DNA of 64,000 nucleotides from G965267605 sp965267605 (GCA_965267605.1 OZ254088.1:496001-560000); one strand, 5' to 3'; positions 43,885 to 53,656 are shown, numbered from the stretch's first letter. A program made the numbers and translations. Notes: generated by a model not told the origin, from the sequence alone.

Positions 43885-44640
43885 GTGAAATCGTTAATTA
43901 AGAAGCTGTTGCAGAGGTTGCTGGGATTCGACCGGTACCTTCGGATGTTCGCCCGATTCAAGATCAGGACTTTAAGGCTGGATGGGAACGAGAAGGATTT
44001 CTTTCGTTTCATGGATCTAACCCCCGATAGAGGTGTGGTGCTGGATATTGGTGCCAATCTTGGTATCATGACGTGGCATTTGCTGCATCATTTCAACCAG
44101 GCTCGCGTATGGGCCTTTGAACCAATACCAGAGAATAATTCGGTGCTAAGAACCGTTATGGGGGGACGCTATGCTGACAGACTCCAGGTATTTGACTGTG
44201 CACTGGGTGACACTGAAGGCAGTATTGAAATGGTAATGCCCAGCGACAACGATGTACGGTTCCAGGGGTTAAGTCATGTGAAACATGAATCCATGCCGGT
44301 ACAATCTGAAGGAATGACCTATGAGGTGCCCATCAAAAGGTTAGATGACCTGACCGATGACGTTAAGGTGTCCGGGGTTAAGTTAGACGTTGAGAACTTC
44401 GAGTACTTTGTATTGGCGGGTGGAACCGAAATGCTAAGACGCGATAGACCGGTGGTTTATACTGAGCTGTGGGAGAATGAGAATCGCGATAAGTGCTTGC
44501 AGCATATGCGCTCACTAGGATATAGAACGATGGTGGTAGACAATGGTCACCTCGTTGAATTCCACAAGCAACACTACGGAGGTCAGAATTTCTTTTTCAT
44601 TCCCGCAAGACAAGAACATGCAGCGAAGGTTTCTGCTTAA
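43885..44640 (+). CDS. FkbM family methyltransferase
   Basis: 251 residues from a GTG start. The SAM site is VVLDIGANLGIMTWHLLHH, followed by VWAFEPIPENNSVL, and the family pattern VKLDVENFEYFVLAGGTEML near residues 160-185. FkbM enzymes O-methylate sugars or lipids; in a polysaccharide locus a sugar methylation is likely. The 3' end overlaps the flippase gene by 23 bases. Confidence 0.88.
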   Translation: MKSLIKKLLQRLLGFDRYLRMFARFKIRTLRLDGNEKDFFRFMDLTPDRGVVLDIGANLGIMTWHLLHHFNQARVWAFEPIPENNSVLRTVMGGRYADRLQVFDCALGDTEGSIEMVMPSDNDVRFQGLSHVKHESMPVQSEGMTYEVPIKRLDDLTDDVKVSGVKLDVENFEYFVLAGGTEMLRRDRPVVYTELWENENRDKCLQHMRSLGYRTMVVDNGHLVEFHKQHYGGQNFFFIPARQEHAAKVSA

Positions 44641-46069
44641 TCTCATCCTACTACTTTTCGTCAATCTCCTGGTGAAACCGTTCTGGGTGCTGGGTATCGA
44701 CCGATCGGTAAACGTGCTGGTTGGACCTGAGGTGTATGGAGAGTATTTTGCGCTGTTCAACTTTTCCCTGTTGTTCAACATTTTCCTGGATATGGGAATC
44801 ACCAATTTCAACAACAGGAACATTGCACAGCACCAGCATTTACTACAGAAGTACTTTCAAGGGATTGTGAGCCTGAAGCTGTTCTTGTGTGTAGGATACA
44901 CCCTGTTCACTTTAGGTATTGCTGTAATGCTGGGATACTCCCACTACAGACTTGAAATGCTGTCTTTTCTTGTTGTAAACCAGATACTTGTGTCGTTTAA
45001 TCTATACCTCAGGTCGAATATTTCAGGTCTTCAAATGTTCGCAACAGATTCTATTATATCTGTGCTCGACCGTGTGTTGATGATCGGGATGGCCTCAGCC
45101 CTGATTTGGGGAGGCATAAGTGATGAGCCTTTCAATATCATGTGGTTCGTTTATATCCAGACCATCGGTTATGCGGTGGCTACTTTGGTGTCCCTGATTA
45201 TCGTTGTGGTGAAGTCAGGCGGTTTTGCATTGAAGTTTAAGAAAACGTTCACGCTTGCGTTGCTGAAGCAGACCTTTCCTTATGCCTTGCTGGTGTTAAC
45301 GATGACCTTCTACTATAGGGTAGACGCTGTAATGCTGGACCAGATGCTTCCGAATGGTGAGGAACAGGCTGGAATTTATGCGCAGGCTTACCGATTACTC
45401 GATGCAGCCAATATGTTCGGTGTATTGTTTGCACAATTGTTGCTCCCCATGTTTGCCTACATGATTAAGCGGAAGGAGCCCATTGGGTCGCTGCTCAAAT
45501 TCTCCTACAGCCTATTGGTTGTACCGGCTGCGTTAATGGCCATTGTATGCATCTTTTATTCGGATGAGTTGATGCACCTGATGTATGAGGATCATGCACT
45601 GTCTAGTGCGCCCATTCTGAAAGTATTGATGGGCTGTTTCCTCGCCATTGCGTCAACGTATGTATTCGGAACACTACTTACTGCTAATGGAAGCATGCGC
45701 GTGTTGAATACAGTAGCTATTATTGGCTTGTTCCTGAACGTAGTCCTGAATTTTGTACTCATTCCTAAGTACGAGGCCTTAGGATCCGCTTATGCGAGTC
45801 TGGCTACGCAATTGCTGGTTATTCTGGTTCAGGTACTGGTCGTTCAGCGTGTCTTTACACTGAAACCAGACGGCAGATTTCTGCTAAGACTGTTCGCTTT
45901 TATGGTATTGGCGGGCAGTTTGACCACCGGTGCGTATTACGCTGATTTCGCATGGTATTGGGAAGCCATAGGAATCTTTGCGCTGGGCATAATATTAGCC
46001 TTTGCCATTCGTTTGATCAGACTTAAGGAGTTGCTGGAGCTCATGAAGCGCCAGAACGCTGTAACCTAG
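44618..46069 (+). CDS. Polysaccharide flippase (MOP/Wzx-like)
   Basis: About 483 residues from MQRRFLLNLILLLFVNLLVKP. A frame opening 25 codons upstream has no family match. About 14 membrane helices, with GPEVYGEYFALFNFSLLFNIFLDMG near the start and a MLDQMLPNGEEQAGIYAQAYRLLDAANMFG loop in the middle, which are marks of the polysaccharide-biosynthesis exporter family. It should flip a lipid-linked oligosaccharide across the inner membrane. It overlaps the FkbM gene and precedes the chain-length gene by 51 bases. Confidence 0.9.
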   Translation: MQRRFLLNLILLLFVNLLVKPFWVLGIDRSVNVLVGPEVYGEYFALFNFSLLFNIFLDMGITNFNNRNIAQHQHLLQKYFQGIVSLKLFLCVGYTLFTLGIAVMLGYSHYRLEMLSFLVVNQILVSFNLYLRSNISGLQMFATDSIISVLDRVLMIGMASALIWGGISDEPFNIMWFVYIQTIGYAVATLVSLIIVVVKSGGFALKFKKTFTLALLKQTFPYALLVLTMTFYYRVDAVMLDQMLPNGEEQAGIYAQAYRLLDAANMFGVLFAQLLLPMFAYMIKRKEPIGSLLKFSYSLLVVPAALMAIVCIFYSDELMHLMYEDHALSSAPILKVLMGCFLAIASTYVFGTLLTANGSMRVLNTVAIIGLFLNVVLNFVLIPKYEALGSAYASLATQLLVILVQVLVVQRVFTLKPDGRFLLRLFAFMVLAGSLTTGAYYADFAWYWEAIGIFALGIILAFAIRLIRLKELLELMKRQNAVT

Positions 46070-46089
46070 CACATTGCCAACATTTTTAA

Positions 46090-46097
46090 TACATTTG
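46090..46097 (+). promoter_or_regulatory. -7 box (TACATTTG) ahead of the first chain-length gene
   Basis: An exact match to TAnnTTTG, ending 23 bases before the ATG of the first chain-length protein. It lies in the 51-base gap after the flippase gene, so the two chain-length genes and the ligase may have their own transcript. Confidence 0.5.
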
Positions 46098-46120
46098 CAA
46101 CCCCCGCAAAATAGAGGGAT

Positions 46121-47140
46121 ATGGGAGGTCAGAAAGAATCATTTGAGCTGAATTCGGAGAACCTGGTGGTATTTCTATACCGCCATCGTAAACCGTTAAT
46201 CACGTTAAGCTTAATCGGGGCGATCGTATCTGCGGTCGTAGCACTGTTGATCCAGAACAAATATGAATCAACGGTAGTCATGTTCCCCACCAGTACAAAC
46301 TCCATTTCGAAAGCCTTGATCGGTGAAAACTCTTACGGTGAGGCTGATCTGCTGGAGTTTGGTGAGGAGGAGCAAGCGGAACAGATGCTTCAGATCCTGA
46401 ATTCGGATGAGATTCGCGATAGGGTAATCAATAAGTACAACCTTATCGAGCACTACGACATCGATGTTGAAGACGAGTTCAAGAAAACGAAGCTGCAGAA
46501 GACTTACGAGCAGAACATCAATTTCCGCAGAACAGAGTTCATGTCTGTTGAGATCAAGGTTCTGGATCATAACCCCGATACTGCTGCACTCATCGCGAAC
46601 GATATTGCTGCATTGATGGATTCCGTAAGGAACAGGATGAGAAAGGATGTGGCGGTTCCTGCCTTCAAGATCGTTGAGGAGGAATACAAGGAGATGGAGG
46701 GCTACATCAAGAAATTGGAAGATTCATTATCTGTATTGCGTTCACTGGGTGTAACAGACTATGAATCTCAATCTGAAGTTTACAACGAACAATTGGCAAT
46801 TGCTATCGCGAAGGGTAACAGCAGTGCTGTGAAGAACCTGGAAGAGAAGCTTGCAACGTTGCAGAAATATGGTGGTGCCTACGTATCGATTAGGGATTAC
46901 CTGGAGTACTTGAAGAAGCAGTTGAGTTTTCTGCGTTCCAAGTACAAGGAGGCGAAGGTAGATGCGGAGCGAGAGCTGGAGTCGAAATTCATCGTGAACA
47001 GGGCATATGCTGCTGAAAAGAAAAGCTATCCTATCAGATGGATCATCGTAGTAGTATCAACAACCGCAACCTTTCTACTAACCTTGTTCTTCCTGCTCAT
47101 TAGAGACAGCTTGAAGGAGGTTAGGGCACAATATGAATAA
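46121..47140 (+). CDS. Chain-length determinant (PCP/Wzz-type) protein 1
   Basis: 339 residues with membrane helices near residues 28-47 (ITLSLIGAIVSAVVALLI) and at the C-terminus (about 305-328, WIIVVVSTTATFLLTLFFLLI), a long periplasmic coiled-coil region between (residues 60-300), and KKSYPIRW before the second helix in place of the usual Pro-Gly-rich motif. That is the plan of polysaccharide co-polymerases, which set chain length of surface polysaccharide. No cytoplasmic tyrosine kinase is attached. It overlaps the next, paralogous gene by 8 bases. Confidence 0.85.
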   Translation: MGGQKESFELNSENLVVFLYRHRKPLITLSLIGAIVSAVVALLIQNKYESTVVMFPTSTNSISKALIGENSYGEADLLEFGEEEQAEQMLQILNSDEIRDRVINKYNLIEHYDIDVEDEFKKTKLQKTYEQNINFRRTEFMSVEIKVLDHNPDTAALIANDIAALMDSVRNRMRKDVAVPAFKIVEEEYKEMEGYIKKLEDSLSVLRSLGVTDYESQSEVYNEQLAIAIAKGNSSAVKNLEEKLATLQKYGGAYVSIRDYLEYLKKQLSFLRSKYKEAKVDAERELESKFIVNRAYAAEKKSYPIRWIIVVVSTTATFLLTLFFLLIRDSLKEVRAQYE

Positions 47141-48083
47141 CGACTTCTCGTATAGCAATTTGCTGCAGATCTTCTTCAGCAACTTTAAGCTCATGGTGAT
47201 CGTGGGAGTGTTGGCGCTTGTGGTGTCGGCAGTGATATCAGGCCCCTACTTCATTGAGCCCAAGTACAGATCGCATAGCGTATTGTACCCGTCTAACTTG
47301 ATTCCTTATAGTTCGGAAACACCGAGTGAGCAGTTGTTACAATTGTACCACTCTAGTGACATCTGGGATAGTGTAGCGAACCAATTTGATCTAATGCAGC
47401 GCTATTGCATTGAAAAGGAGAGCAGCCACGCCAAGTTTCAGTTGAAACAGGAATTGAACGATAACATCAACATCTCAAAGACATCGTTTGAATCAGTGGA
47501 GATATCTGTAATGGATACCGACCCTGATACAGCCAAATTGATGGTAGATGCATTTACCAGTCAGGTAAACCTGAAGGCCAGAATGCTTCAAAGAGAGAAG
47601 TCAAAGGAGGTGCTTGTCATTGCTGAAAACCAACTGAAAACAAAGAAGGAGAATGTGAAGGAGATGGAAGAACGTTTTCGTCAGCTTAGCAAGGAATATG
47701 GACTGTTGAACTATGAAACGCAGTCTGAGATCGTTACAGAGCAGTTTCTGGAATCGATCAGAACAGGAGGGAAGGCAAAGGCAAGTATTCAGGAGATGTT
47801 CGATAACATCAAAGACAAAGGCGGTGAGTTCAATGCGTTGGCAACACAGCTTGAACTCAGCTATGAAGAGTTGAACAGACTTCAGGTTACTTATGAGAAC
47901 GCACTTCGGGATGTGAACAAGGAACTCACCTATACGAATGTGATTGTTCATCCACAAGTGCCAGATAAGAAGGCGTATCCCATTCGTTGGCTTATTGTGG
48001 TGTTGTCCACATTTGCATCGGTCTTCTTCGCTTTTGTGGTATTGGTAATGGTGAAGACCATAAACGTCAATCTCGTTGATTAA
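47133..48083 (+). CDS. Chain-length determinant (PCP/Wzz-type) protein 2
   Basis: 316 residues, a clear paralogue of the gene before it: N-terminal helix (MVIVGVLALVVSAVISGPYFI), central coiled coil and C-terminal helix after KKAYPIRWLIVVLSTFASVFFAF. Shared patterns include SxxIxDxVxxxFxLxxxY, SVEISVMDTDPDTAKLMVDAF and YETQSE. Two different co-polymerase subunits side by side suggest they form a mixed ring or set two chain lengths. No kinase domain. It overlaps the next gene by 8 bases. Confidence 0.85.
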   Translation: MNNDFSYSNLLQIFFSNFKLMVIVGVLALVVSAVISGPYFIEPKYRSHSVLYPSNLIPYSSETPSEQLLQLYHSSDIWDSVANQFDLMQRYCIEKESSHAKFQLKQELNDNINISKTSFESVEISVMDTDPDTAKLMVDAFTSQVNLKARMLQREKSKEVLVIAENQLKTKKENVKEMEERFRQLSKEYGLLNYETQSEIVTEQFLESIRTGGKAKASIQEMFDNIKDKGGEFNALATQLELSYEELNRLQVTYENALRDVNKELTYTNVIVHPQVPDKKAYPIRWLIVVLSTFASVFFAFVVLVMVKTINVNLVD

Positions 48084-49515
48084 GGCACTCAAGGAATACT
48101 CCGTATACATCCTATCGGCAATCTTTATCGTTGCCAACGCCCTTTGTGTTTATTTTGAATTCTACTACCTATCTGCATTGCCGCTGGCATTGGCATTGAT
48201 TTATATGGCGTTCTATGCGTTGGATAAGCTCATGCTGTTCATCGTGTTCTTCACGCCATTGTCGCTTAACCTGGAGAACCTGGAACTCGGAGGACTGGGA
48301 ATGTATATGCCCACGGAGCCACTGATGTTTGGCATCATGCTCCTGTTTGTTTTAAAGGTGATCAACGAGCGTGGGTTTAATAGAGAAATCCTTTATCATC
48401 CCATTACGCTGGCTGTGACGTTTAACCTCGTTTGGATATTCATTACCGCTATAGCCAGTGAGATGCCACTGATATCATTGAAATTCTTCCTGGCGAGAAT
48501 GTGGTTTGTAGTCACCTTCTACTTTGTGGCCACGCAACTCTTTAGGGTGAAGGCTAATTTCAACAGGTTCATTTGGTGTTATGTGATTCCCATGTGTGCC
48601 GTTATTATTTATTCAGTGGTTGGCTTAACCATGATGGGCTTTGATGAAAAAGCCGCACACTGGGTGATGGACCCTTTCTTTAAGGATCACACGTCTTATG
48701 GAGCCATCATTGCCATGTTCATTCCGTTGGTGATTTACTTGCTTACAGTGAAGCATTACAATACGCTGATCAAATTCTCCACAGGCTTCATCCTGGTGGT
48801 CTACGCCTTGGGTTGTGTGCTTTCTTATACACGTGCCGCCTGGGTCTCGCTCTTGGGGGCAGCGGTACTGTTTGTGATCTATAAGTTGAAGATCAAGTTC
48901 CGCTTCCTTGCATTTGCAGGCCTTATAGGAGCCGTTTTACTGTACATGTCGTGGCCAACATTAATGATGAAGCTGGAGAAGAACCGTCAGGATTCTTCGG
49001 GTGACCTGGCCGAACACGTTCAGTCTATCTCCAACATTTCGTCTGACGCCTCTAACCTTGAGCGTATCAATCGTTGGGAGTCGGCCCTGAACATGTGGAA
49101 AGAACGTCCGGTGTTGGGCTGGGGTCCTGGAACGTATACCTTCCTGTACGCGCCCTTCCAGTTATCAAAAAACAAGACCATTATCAGTACCAATGCTGGT
49201 GACCTTGGGAACGCGCATTCGGAATACATCGGCCCGCTGGCAGAACAGGGTATACCCGGCATGTTGTCAATTATTGTTCTGGTAACGCTCGTATTCGTTT
49301 ATGGTTCGCGTGTTTACCACAGTCTTCCCAAAGGCCAAATGAAGAGTCTTGTACTCGCTTTACTGTTGGGACTATTCACTTATTGGGCACATGGGTTACT
49401 GAACAACTACCTGGATACAGATAAAGCCTCAGTACCCGTATGGGGATTCATAGCCATGATCGTGGCTATAGATATTTATCACAAGAAAGGATTACTTGAA
49501 GCGGATCCCGAGTAG
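48076..49515 (+). CDS. O-antigen ligase / polymerase family membrane protein
   Basis: 479 residues from a TTG start inside the end of the upstream gene; the next ATG is 43 codons inside the first membrane helices, so TTG is preferred. About 12 membrane helices. The Wzy/WaaL signature is a large periplasmic loop with RINRWESALNMWKERPVLGWGPGTYTFLY, then NAHSEYIGPLAEQGIPG with the expected His. It should either polymerise repeat units or attach them to lipid A core. Its last 24 bases overlap the convergent phosphatase gene. Confidence 0.88.
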   Translation: MIKALKEYSVYILSAIFIVANALCVYFEFYYLSALPLALALIYMAFYALDKLMLFIVFFTPLSLNLENLELGGLGMYMPTEPLMFGIMLLFVLKVINERGFNREILYHPITLAVTFNLVWIFITAIASEMPLISLKFFLARMWFVVTFYFVATQLFRVKANFNRFIWCYVIPMCAVIIYSVVGLTMMGFDEKAAHWVMDPFFKDHTSYGAIIAMFIPLVIYLLTVKHYNTLIKFSTGFILVVYALGCVLSYTRAAWVSLLGAAVLFVIYKLKIKFRFLAFAGLIGAVLLYMSWPTLMMKLEKNRQDSSGDLAEHVQSISNISSDASNLERINRWESALNMWKERPVLGWGPGTYTFLYAPFQLSKNKTIISTNAGDLGNAHSEYIGPLAEQGIPGMLSIIVLVTLVFVYGSRVYHSLPKGQMKSLVLALLLGLFTYWAHGLLNNYLDTDKASVPVWGFIAMIVAIDIYHKKGLLEADPE

Positions 49516-50721
49516 GGTAATGTCGTCTGGATAGTCCTGATCTCCCTTAAATCTGGAAATCGCATTGTACATCGTTTGGATCTGATGCTGAACGCTAAGT
49601 CCACCGTTTCGGATAACGATCTCCCGCAGTCTTTCGACACCAATAGGCACCTGTTCGTTGTTTTCAACCTCAACCACACCATCCGTAAAGCAAAGGAGGA
49701 ATGAACCTGGATCAACAGATAGGTTTCCTTCCTCAATAGAAGGGATCTCATCAAACATGCCAAGAACGGTTGAACCATTGGTCAGTTCACGGATTTTCCC
49801 TTTGCTAAGTACCATTGGTGGTACGTGACCAGCATTGATGTAGTTCAATCGCCTTGTTCGCATATTGTACTTAGCGATGAACAAGGTGATGTACTTCTCT
49901 CTATTGGCTGAATTGATCACCTTCTGGTTGAGCTCAACCAATAGGTCAAATAGGGAAGGGGTTCTGTGGATCAAAGCCCTCAGGTTCGCCTGAAAGTTTG
50001 ACATGAGTAGTGCTGCAGAAACTCCCTTACCCGACACATCTGCCATACAAAAAGCAAACTCATCCTTGTTAAGCTCAATGAAATCGTAATAGTCGCCACC
50101 AACAACCTGGTGAGGTTTATAGAAAGCATCTACCTCGATCCTATCGTTCTGAGGTAACTCAGACGGGAAGAGCATGGATTGCATCTTAGAGGCCAGTTCC
50201 AACTCACGTTGAAGTGCCGCTTGTTGGATGTTCTCCCTGTAAAGTTTCTTGTTCTCGATCGCAACGATTACAATATTCGTTAGCGTTCTAATGAAGGATA
50301 GGTGCTTGATGATAGGGCTCACCTCAATCTTCTCACCATCGAAATCATCCAGTAGCACATAGGCCAATGGTTGATCTTTATGGAACACCGGTACAATTAC
50401 ACCAAATCTGTTCAGGTAAGGATCTTCATGACCGCTGATTACAACAATGTCCTTGATCTGCGTGAGCGTCTTGGGGTCGAAGTTCTTGTCAGCGGTAATA
50501 CCATGGCTCAATGCCAGGTGCCAACCTTTGTCGTACATATAAAGCTGAACCTTACCAATTCTAAGGTCATTGATAAGTACGCTGATATAGATTTCGAAGA
50601 GTTCCTGCTTGGTACTGTTCTCGTTGATAGCCGTGGTAAGGTTCAATAAGGTATCGAGCTTCAGCTTATTGATCTGAAGCTTTTTCCGAACACTTTTCGA
50701 CTTATCTGAAACAGGACTCAC
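49492..50721 (-). CDS. GAF-like and SpoIIE-type PP2C phosphatase
   Basis: 409 residues. An N-terminal GAF-like sensor (residues about 25-175) is followed by a coiled-coil linker (ENIQQAALQRELELASKMQ) and a PP2C/SpoIIE domain (about 205-409) with VVGGDYYDFIELNKDEFAFCMADVSGKGVSAALLMS, LNYINAGHVPPMVL and FTDGVVEVENNEQ, the Asp-bearing metal motifs. It is a soluble serine phosphatase, probably acting on an anti-sigma antagonist. It is the last gene of the lipid A operon here, overlapping lpxD2 by 4 bases, which ties it to the envelope genes by position. Confidence 0.9.
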   Translation of the reverse strand: MSPVSDKSKSVRKKLQINKLKLDTLLNLTTAINENSTKQELFEIYISVLINDLRIGKVQLYMYDKGWHLALSHGITADKNFDPKTLTQIKDIVVISGHEDPYLNRFGVIVPVFHKDQPLAYVLLDDFDGEKIEVSPIIKHLSFIRTLTNIVIVAIENKKLYRENIQQAALQRELELASKMQSMLFPSELPQNDRIEVDAFYKPHQVVGGDYYDFIELNKDEFAFCMADVSGKGVSAALLMSNFQANLRALIHRTPSLFDLLVELNQKVINSANREKYITLFIAKYNMRTRRLNYINAGHVPPMVLSKGKIRELTNGSTVLGMFDEIPSIEEGNLSVDPGSFLLCFTDGVVEVENNEQVPIGVERLREIVIRNGGLSVQHQIQTMYNAISRFKGDQDYPDDITLLGIRFK

Positions 50722-51650
50722 TTCTTAAAGTTATCAATAATTGATGGAAGTTTCTGAATAGCAGCTATTTCACGCATCTTGTCTCGTGCAATCCCTGCCG
50801 GGCTACCAAAGTATTTCTTGCCTTCTTCGAGGGTTCCCATGATACCGCTTTGCGCAAGAATCACGACATCATCTTCTACTACCGCATCAGCGGCAAACCC
50901 TACTTGTCCCCAAATAGTGACTCGATTTCCAATGTTCACACAACCCGCGATGCCTACCTGGGCAGCAATCAGGCACATTTCACCAATCATGGTATCGTGT
51001 CCCACATGAACGGCATTATCAATAACCGTACCTGCACCAATGGTGGTATCGGCACTTACGCCTTTATCGATGGTACATCTGGCGCCAATCTCAACATTAT
51101 CGCCAATCCATACACCACCGCCACTGTGTAGTGCCTCGTGATGTGCTTCTCGTTTCTTGTAATAAAAGGCATGGGATCCTATTACCGTATTGGCCTGGAT
51201 TACCACATTGTCTCCCAACTTCACATGGTCATAAATCACCACGTTGGGATGGATGATACAGTTCTTACCCAACTCAGCCCCCGGAGCGATGTACGCGCTA
51301 GGGTGAATCATGCAATCTTCACCAATCTTCGCGCTGCCGTGAATCTGATCCTGGTGCATAGAAAATGGACGATAGACCCTAAGTACTCTGTTGAAGTCTC
51401 TGAATGGATCTTCAGAGTAGATCATCACTTTACCGTCTGGGTATTCCGCATCTTTCGTATTGATCAGAATGCAGCTGGCAGGTGAGTTGAGCACTTTGTC
51501 ATAGTACTTCTCGTGGTCTACGAATACAAGATCACCTTCCTCCACACGGTGGATTTCATTGATTCCGGTCACATCCCGGTCCGCACCGATTAGTTCACCG
51601 TTAACGAGCTCAGCGAGCTCTGAAGCCTTTATGGTTTTAGGGAATTTCAA
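50718..51650 (-). CDS. LpxD-like acyltransferase, second paralogue
   Basis: 310 residues with an N-terminal uridine-binding domain (ELAELVNGELIGADRDVTGINEIH) and a left-handed beta-helix of hexapeptide repeats (GSAKIGEDCMIHPSAYIAPGAELGKNCIIHPNVVI ...). The catalytic His (AVHVGHDTMIG) is present. It is shorter and diverged from the canonical LpxD of the same operon (55052-56095). In Bacteroidota such a paralogue next to efp is common; it may act on a different acyl-ACP or sugar. It starts 2 bases after efp ends. Confidence 0.88.
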   Translation of the reverse strand: MKFPKTIKASELAELVNGELIGADRDVTGINEIHRVEEGDLVFVDHEKYYDKVLNSPASCILINTKDAEYPDGKVMIYSEDPFRDFNRVLRVYRPFSMHQDQIHGSAKIGEDCMIHPSAYIAPGAELGKNCIIHPNVVIYDHVKLGDNVVIQANTVIGSHAFYYKKREAHHEALHSGGGVWIGDNVEIGARCTIDKGVSADTTIGAGTVIDNAVHVGHDTMIGEMCLIAAQVGIAGCVNIGNRVTIWGQVGFAADAVVEDDVVILAQSGIMGTLEEGKKYFGSPAGIARDKMREIAAIQKLPSIIDNFKK

Positions 51651-51652
51651 AT

Positions 51653-52219
51653 CTATTCCTTCACACGCTCTACATATTCACCTGTACGGGTGTCAATCTT
51701 GATTTTGTCACCTGTGTCAATGAACAAAGGTACCTTCACTTCAGCACCCGTTTCGATGGTTGCCGGCTTGAGTGTGTTTGTAGCAGTATCACCTTTGATG
51801 CCTGGTTCAGTGTAAGTGATCTCGAATATTACGTGTGGCTTCAATTCTACAGAAAGGATTTCCTCCTCATCCGCATGGAACAGGATCATCGCGTTTTCTC
51901 CTTCCTTAAGAAACCCTGGTGTTGGTACCTGTGCCTCAGGAACGAAAATCTGCTCGTAGTTATCCGTATTCATGAAGTGATAACCCTGATCATCGTTGTA
52001 TAGATACTGGTGCTCACGGTTTTCAATTCTCACCGGTTCGATCTTTACACCCGCAGTGAATGTGTGATCCACCACCTTTCCTGATTTGATCTCTCTGAGT
52101 TTCGTTCTTACGAAGGCTGGTCCTTTGCCGGGCTTTACGTGTTGAAATTCAATAATCGAAACAAGCTTGTCTTTGTGCTTGAAGCACAAGCCATTCTTAA
52201 AATCTGCTGTTGAGGCCAT
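51653..52219 (-). CDS. efp: Elongation factor P
   Basis: 188 residues with the three-domain layout (KOW-like N-domain, two OB-type domains). The tip loop HVKPGKGPAFVRTK carries Lys32, the site that in other bacteria is modified or left bare. The C-terminus DKIKIDTRTGEYVERV is the family signature. It prevents ribosome stalling at polyproline stretches. A TACATTTA box 16 bases upstream on the minus strand (7 of 8 to the -7 consensus) may give it a promoter of its own. Confidence 0.97.
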   Translation of the reverse strand: MASTADFKNGLCFKHKDKLVSIIEFQHVKPGKGPAFVRTKLREIKSGKVVDHTFTAGVKIEPVRIENREHQYLYNDDQGYHFMNTDNYEQIFVPEAQVPTPGFLKEGENAMILFHADEEEILSVELKPHVIFEITYTEPGIKGDTATNTLKPATIETGAEVKVPLFIDTGDKIKIDTRTGEYVERVKE

Positions 52220-52247
52220 GTTCTTAGGTTATGACTAAATGTAAAAA

Positions 52248-52868
52248 TTATTTGAAAGCCGTGATATCTAGCTGCTTTGCGTGCGCTGGTGTTTCAAGAT
52301 CCGGATGATTGGACCCAATGATCACGATCTTGTCTGAACTGTATTGCTGAAGCATCTTGTGGTACCACTCAATTCCACTGCTGTCAAGGTTCATAGCGGG
52401 TTCGTCCAGAAGAAGAAGGTCGCTTTCGCTGAGCAATGCCAGTCCGAGCTTCAATCTTTGCATCATTCCTGAAGAGTAGGTGGAAATCGGCTTGCCGGTA
52501 CCTGATGGTAATTTCAACTTTTCCGGAATATCAGCATTGCTGATTCCTTCTCGGCTTGCTTTGAACTTGAAGTGAAATTCAATCATCTCTTCAAGTGTGT
52601 ATTCGGTGATCAATTCGGTGTAAGGACTTACGATAGACAATCGTTCATACCAGTCGCTTTGCGCAATAGATGCACCGTCTTCGAAATACTCGATCCTGCC
52701 TTCCGAGGCAGTAGAATACCCGCTGATGATCCGGATAAGCGTTGATTTACCTGATCCGTTTGGGCCCGCAATGTGGTAGACTGCATCTTTTTCAAAGGTG
52801 TACGATAGGTTCCTGAACACCCAATTGTTTCTGAAGTGTTGGCCAATATGGTCCAGTACGATCTGCAC
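52248..52868 (-). CDS. ABC transporter ATP-binding protein
   Basis: 206 residues, a single nucleotide-binding domain with Walker A GPNGSGKSTLI, signature YSSGMMQRLKLGLALL, Walker B DLLLLDEPAMNLD and the H-loop SNHPD. No permease gene is beside it, so the partner is elsewhere or it is a soluble ABC protein. Its place between lpxA and efp is usual in Flavobacteriales. The substrate is unknown. Confidence 0.9.
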   Translation of the reverse strand: MQIVLDHIGQHFRNNWVFRNLSYTFEKDAVYHIAGPNGSGKSTLIRIISGYSTASEGRIEYFEDGASIAQSDWYERLSIVSPYTELITEYTLEEMIEFHFKFKASREGISNADIPEKLKLPSGTGKPISTYSSGMMQRLKLGLALLSESDLLLLDEPAMNLDSSGIEWYHKMLQQYSSDKIVIIGSNHPDLETPAHAKQLDITAFK

Positions 52869-52876
52869 GGGGTAGT

Positions 52877-53656
52877 TTAAACCGGTCCGCGGATGATTCC
52901 TTTAACCGAGTCTTTAATGAAGTTAAGAATCTCTTCTTTGTCCTCAGAATGAGGCGCCTCCTGCTCGATAACGGTACATGCATTTGTAACGTTCATTCCT
53001 CTCAGGTAAAGCGTTCTATAGATGTCTTCAATCTGCAGGATGCGGTCTGTGTCGAATCCTCTGCGCTTCAGTCCAACGGAATTCACACCCACGTAGCTCA
53101 TTGGTTCACGAGCAGCTTTCACGTAGGGGGGAACGTTCTTTCTCACCAGGGTATAGGCACCAATGAAGGCGTGTTTTCCAAGGTGCACGAATTGCTGCAC
53201 TCCGGTCATACCTTCCAAAATCACCCAGTCGTCAATAACAACATGACCTGCGATATTTGTGGAATTGGCAATCACTACGTTGTCGCCAATGATGCAATCG
53301 TGTGCAACGTGTACGTAAGCCATCAATAGACAGTTGGAGCCGATAACCGTTTTGTTTCGATCTACAGTACCTCGGTTGATGGTGCAACACTCACGAATTC
53401 TCGTATTGTCGCCAATTTCAACTGTAGTGTATTCACCAACGAATTTGAGATCCTGGGGGATGGCCGCAATTACTGAGCCTGGGAAGATCATACAGTTGCT
53501 TCCAATGCGGGCACCGTTCATAATGGTAACGTTGGAACCAATCCAGGTACCAGCACCAATCTCTACATCTCCTTCAATGGTGGTAAATGCATCAACCGTT
53601 ACACCCTTCGCGATCTTCGCATCAGGATGTATGTTCGACAACTTGTGAAGACTCAT
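52877..53656 (-). CDS. lpxA: UDP-N-acetylglucosamine acyltransferase LpxA
   Basis: 259 residues, standard for LpxA: a left-handed beta-helix of hexapeptide repeats (IHPDAKIAKGVTVDAFTTIEGDVEIGAGTWIG) with catalytic His in AYVHVAHDCIIGDN, followed by the C-terminal helical domain (NSVGLKRRGFDTDRILQIEDIYRTLY). It adds the first 3-hydroxyacyl chain in lipid A synthesis. The start lies 35 bases inside the end of the lpxC-fabZ gene, an unusually long overlap that should couple translation. Confidence 0.96.
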   Translation of the reverse strand: MSLHKLSNIHPDAKIAKGVTVDAFTTIEGDVEIGAGTWIGSNVTIMNGARIGSNCMIFPGSVIAAIPQDLKFVGEYTTVEIGDNTRIRECCTINRGTVDRNKTVIGSNCLLMAYVHVAHDCIIGDNVVIANSTNIAGHVVIDDWVILEGMTGVQQFVHLGKHAFIGAYTLVRKNVPPYVKAAREPMSYVGVNSVGLKRRGFDTDRILQIEDIYRTLYLRGMNVTNACTVIEQEAPHSEDKEEILNFIKDSVKGIIRGPV

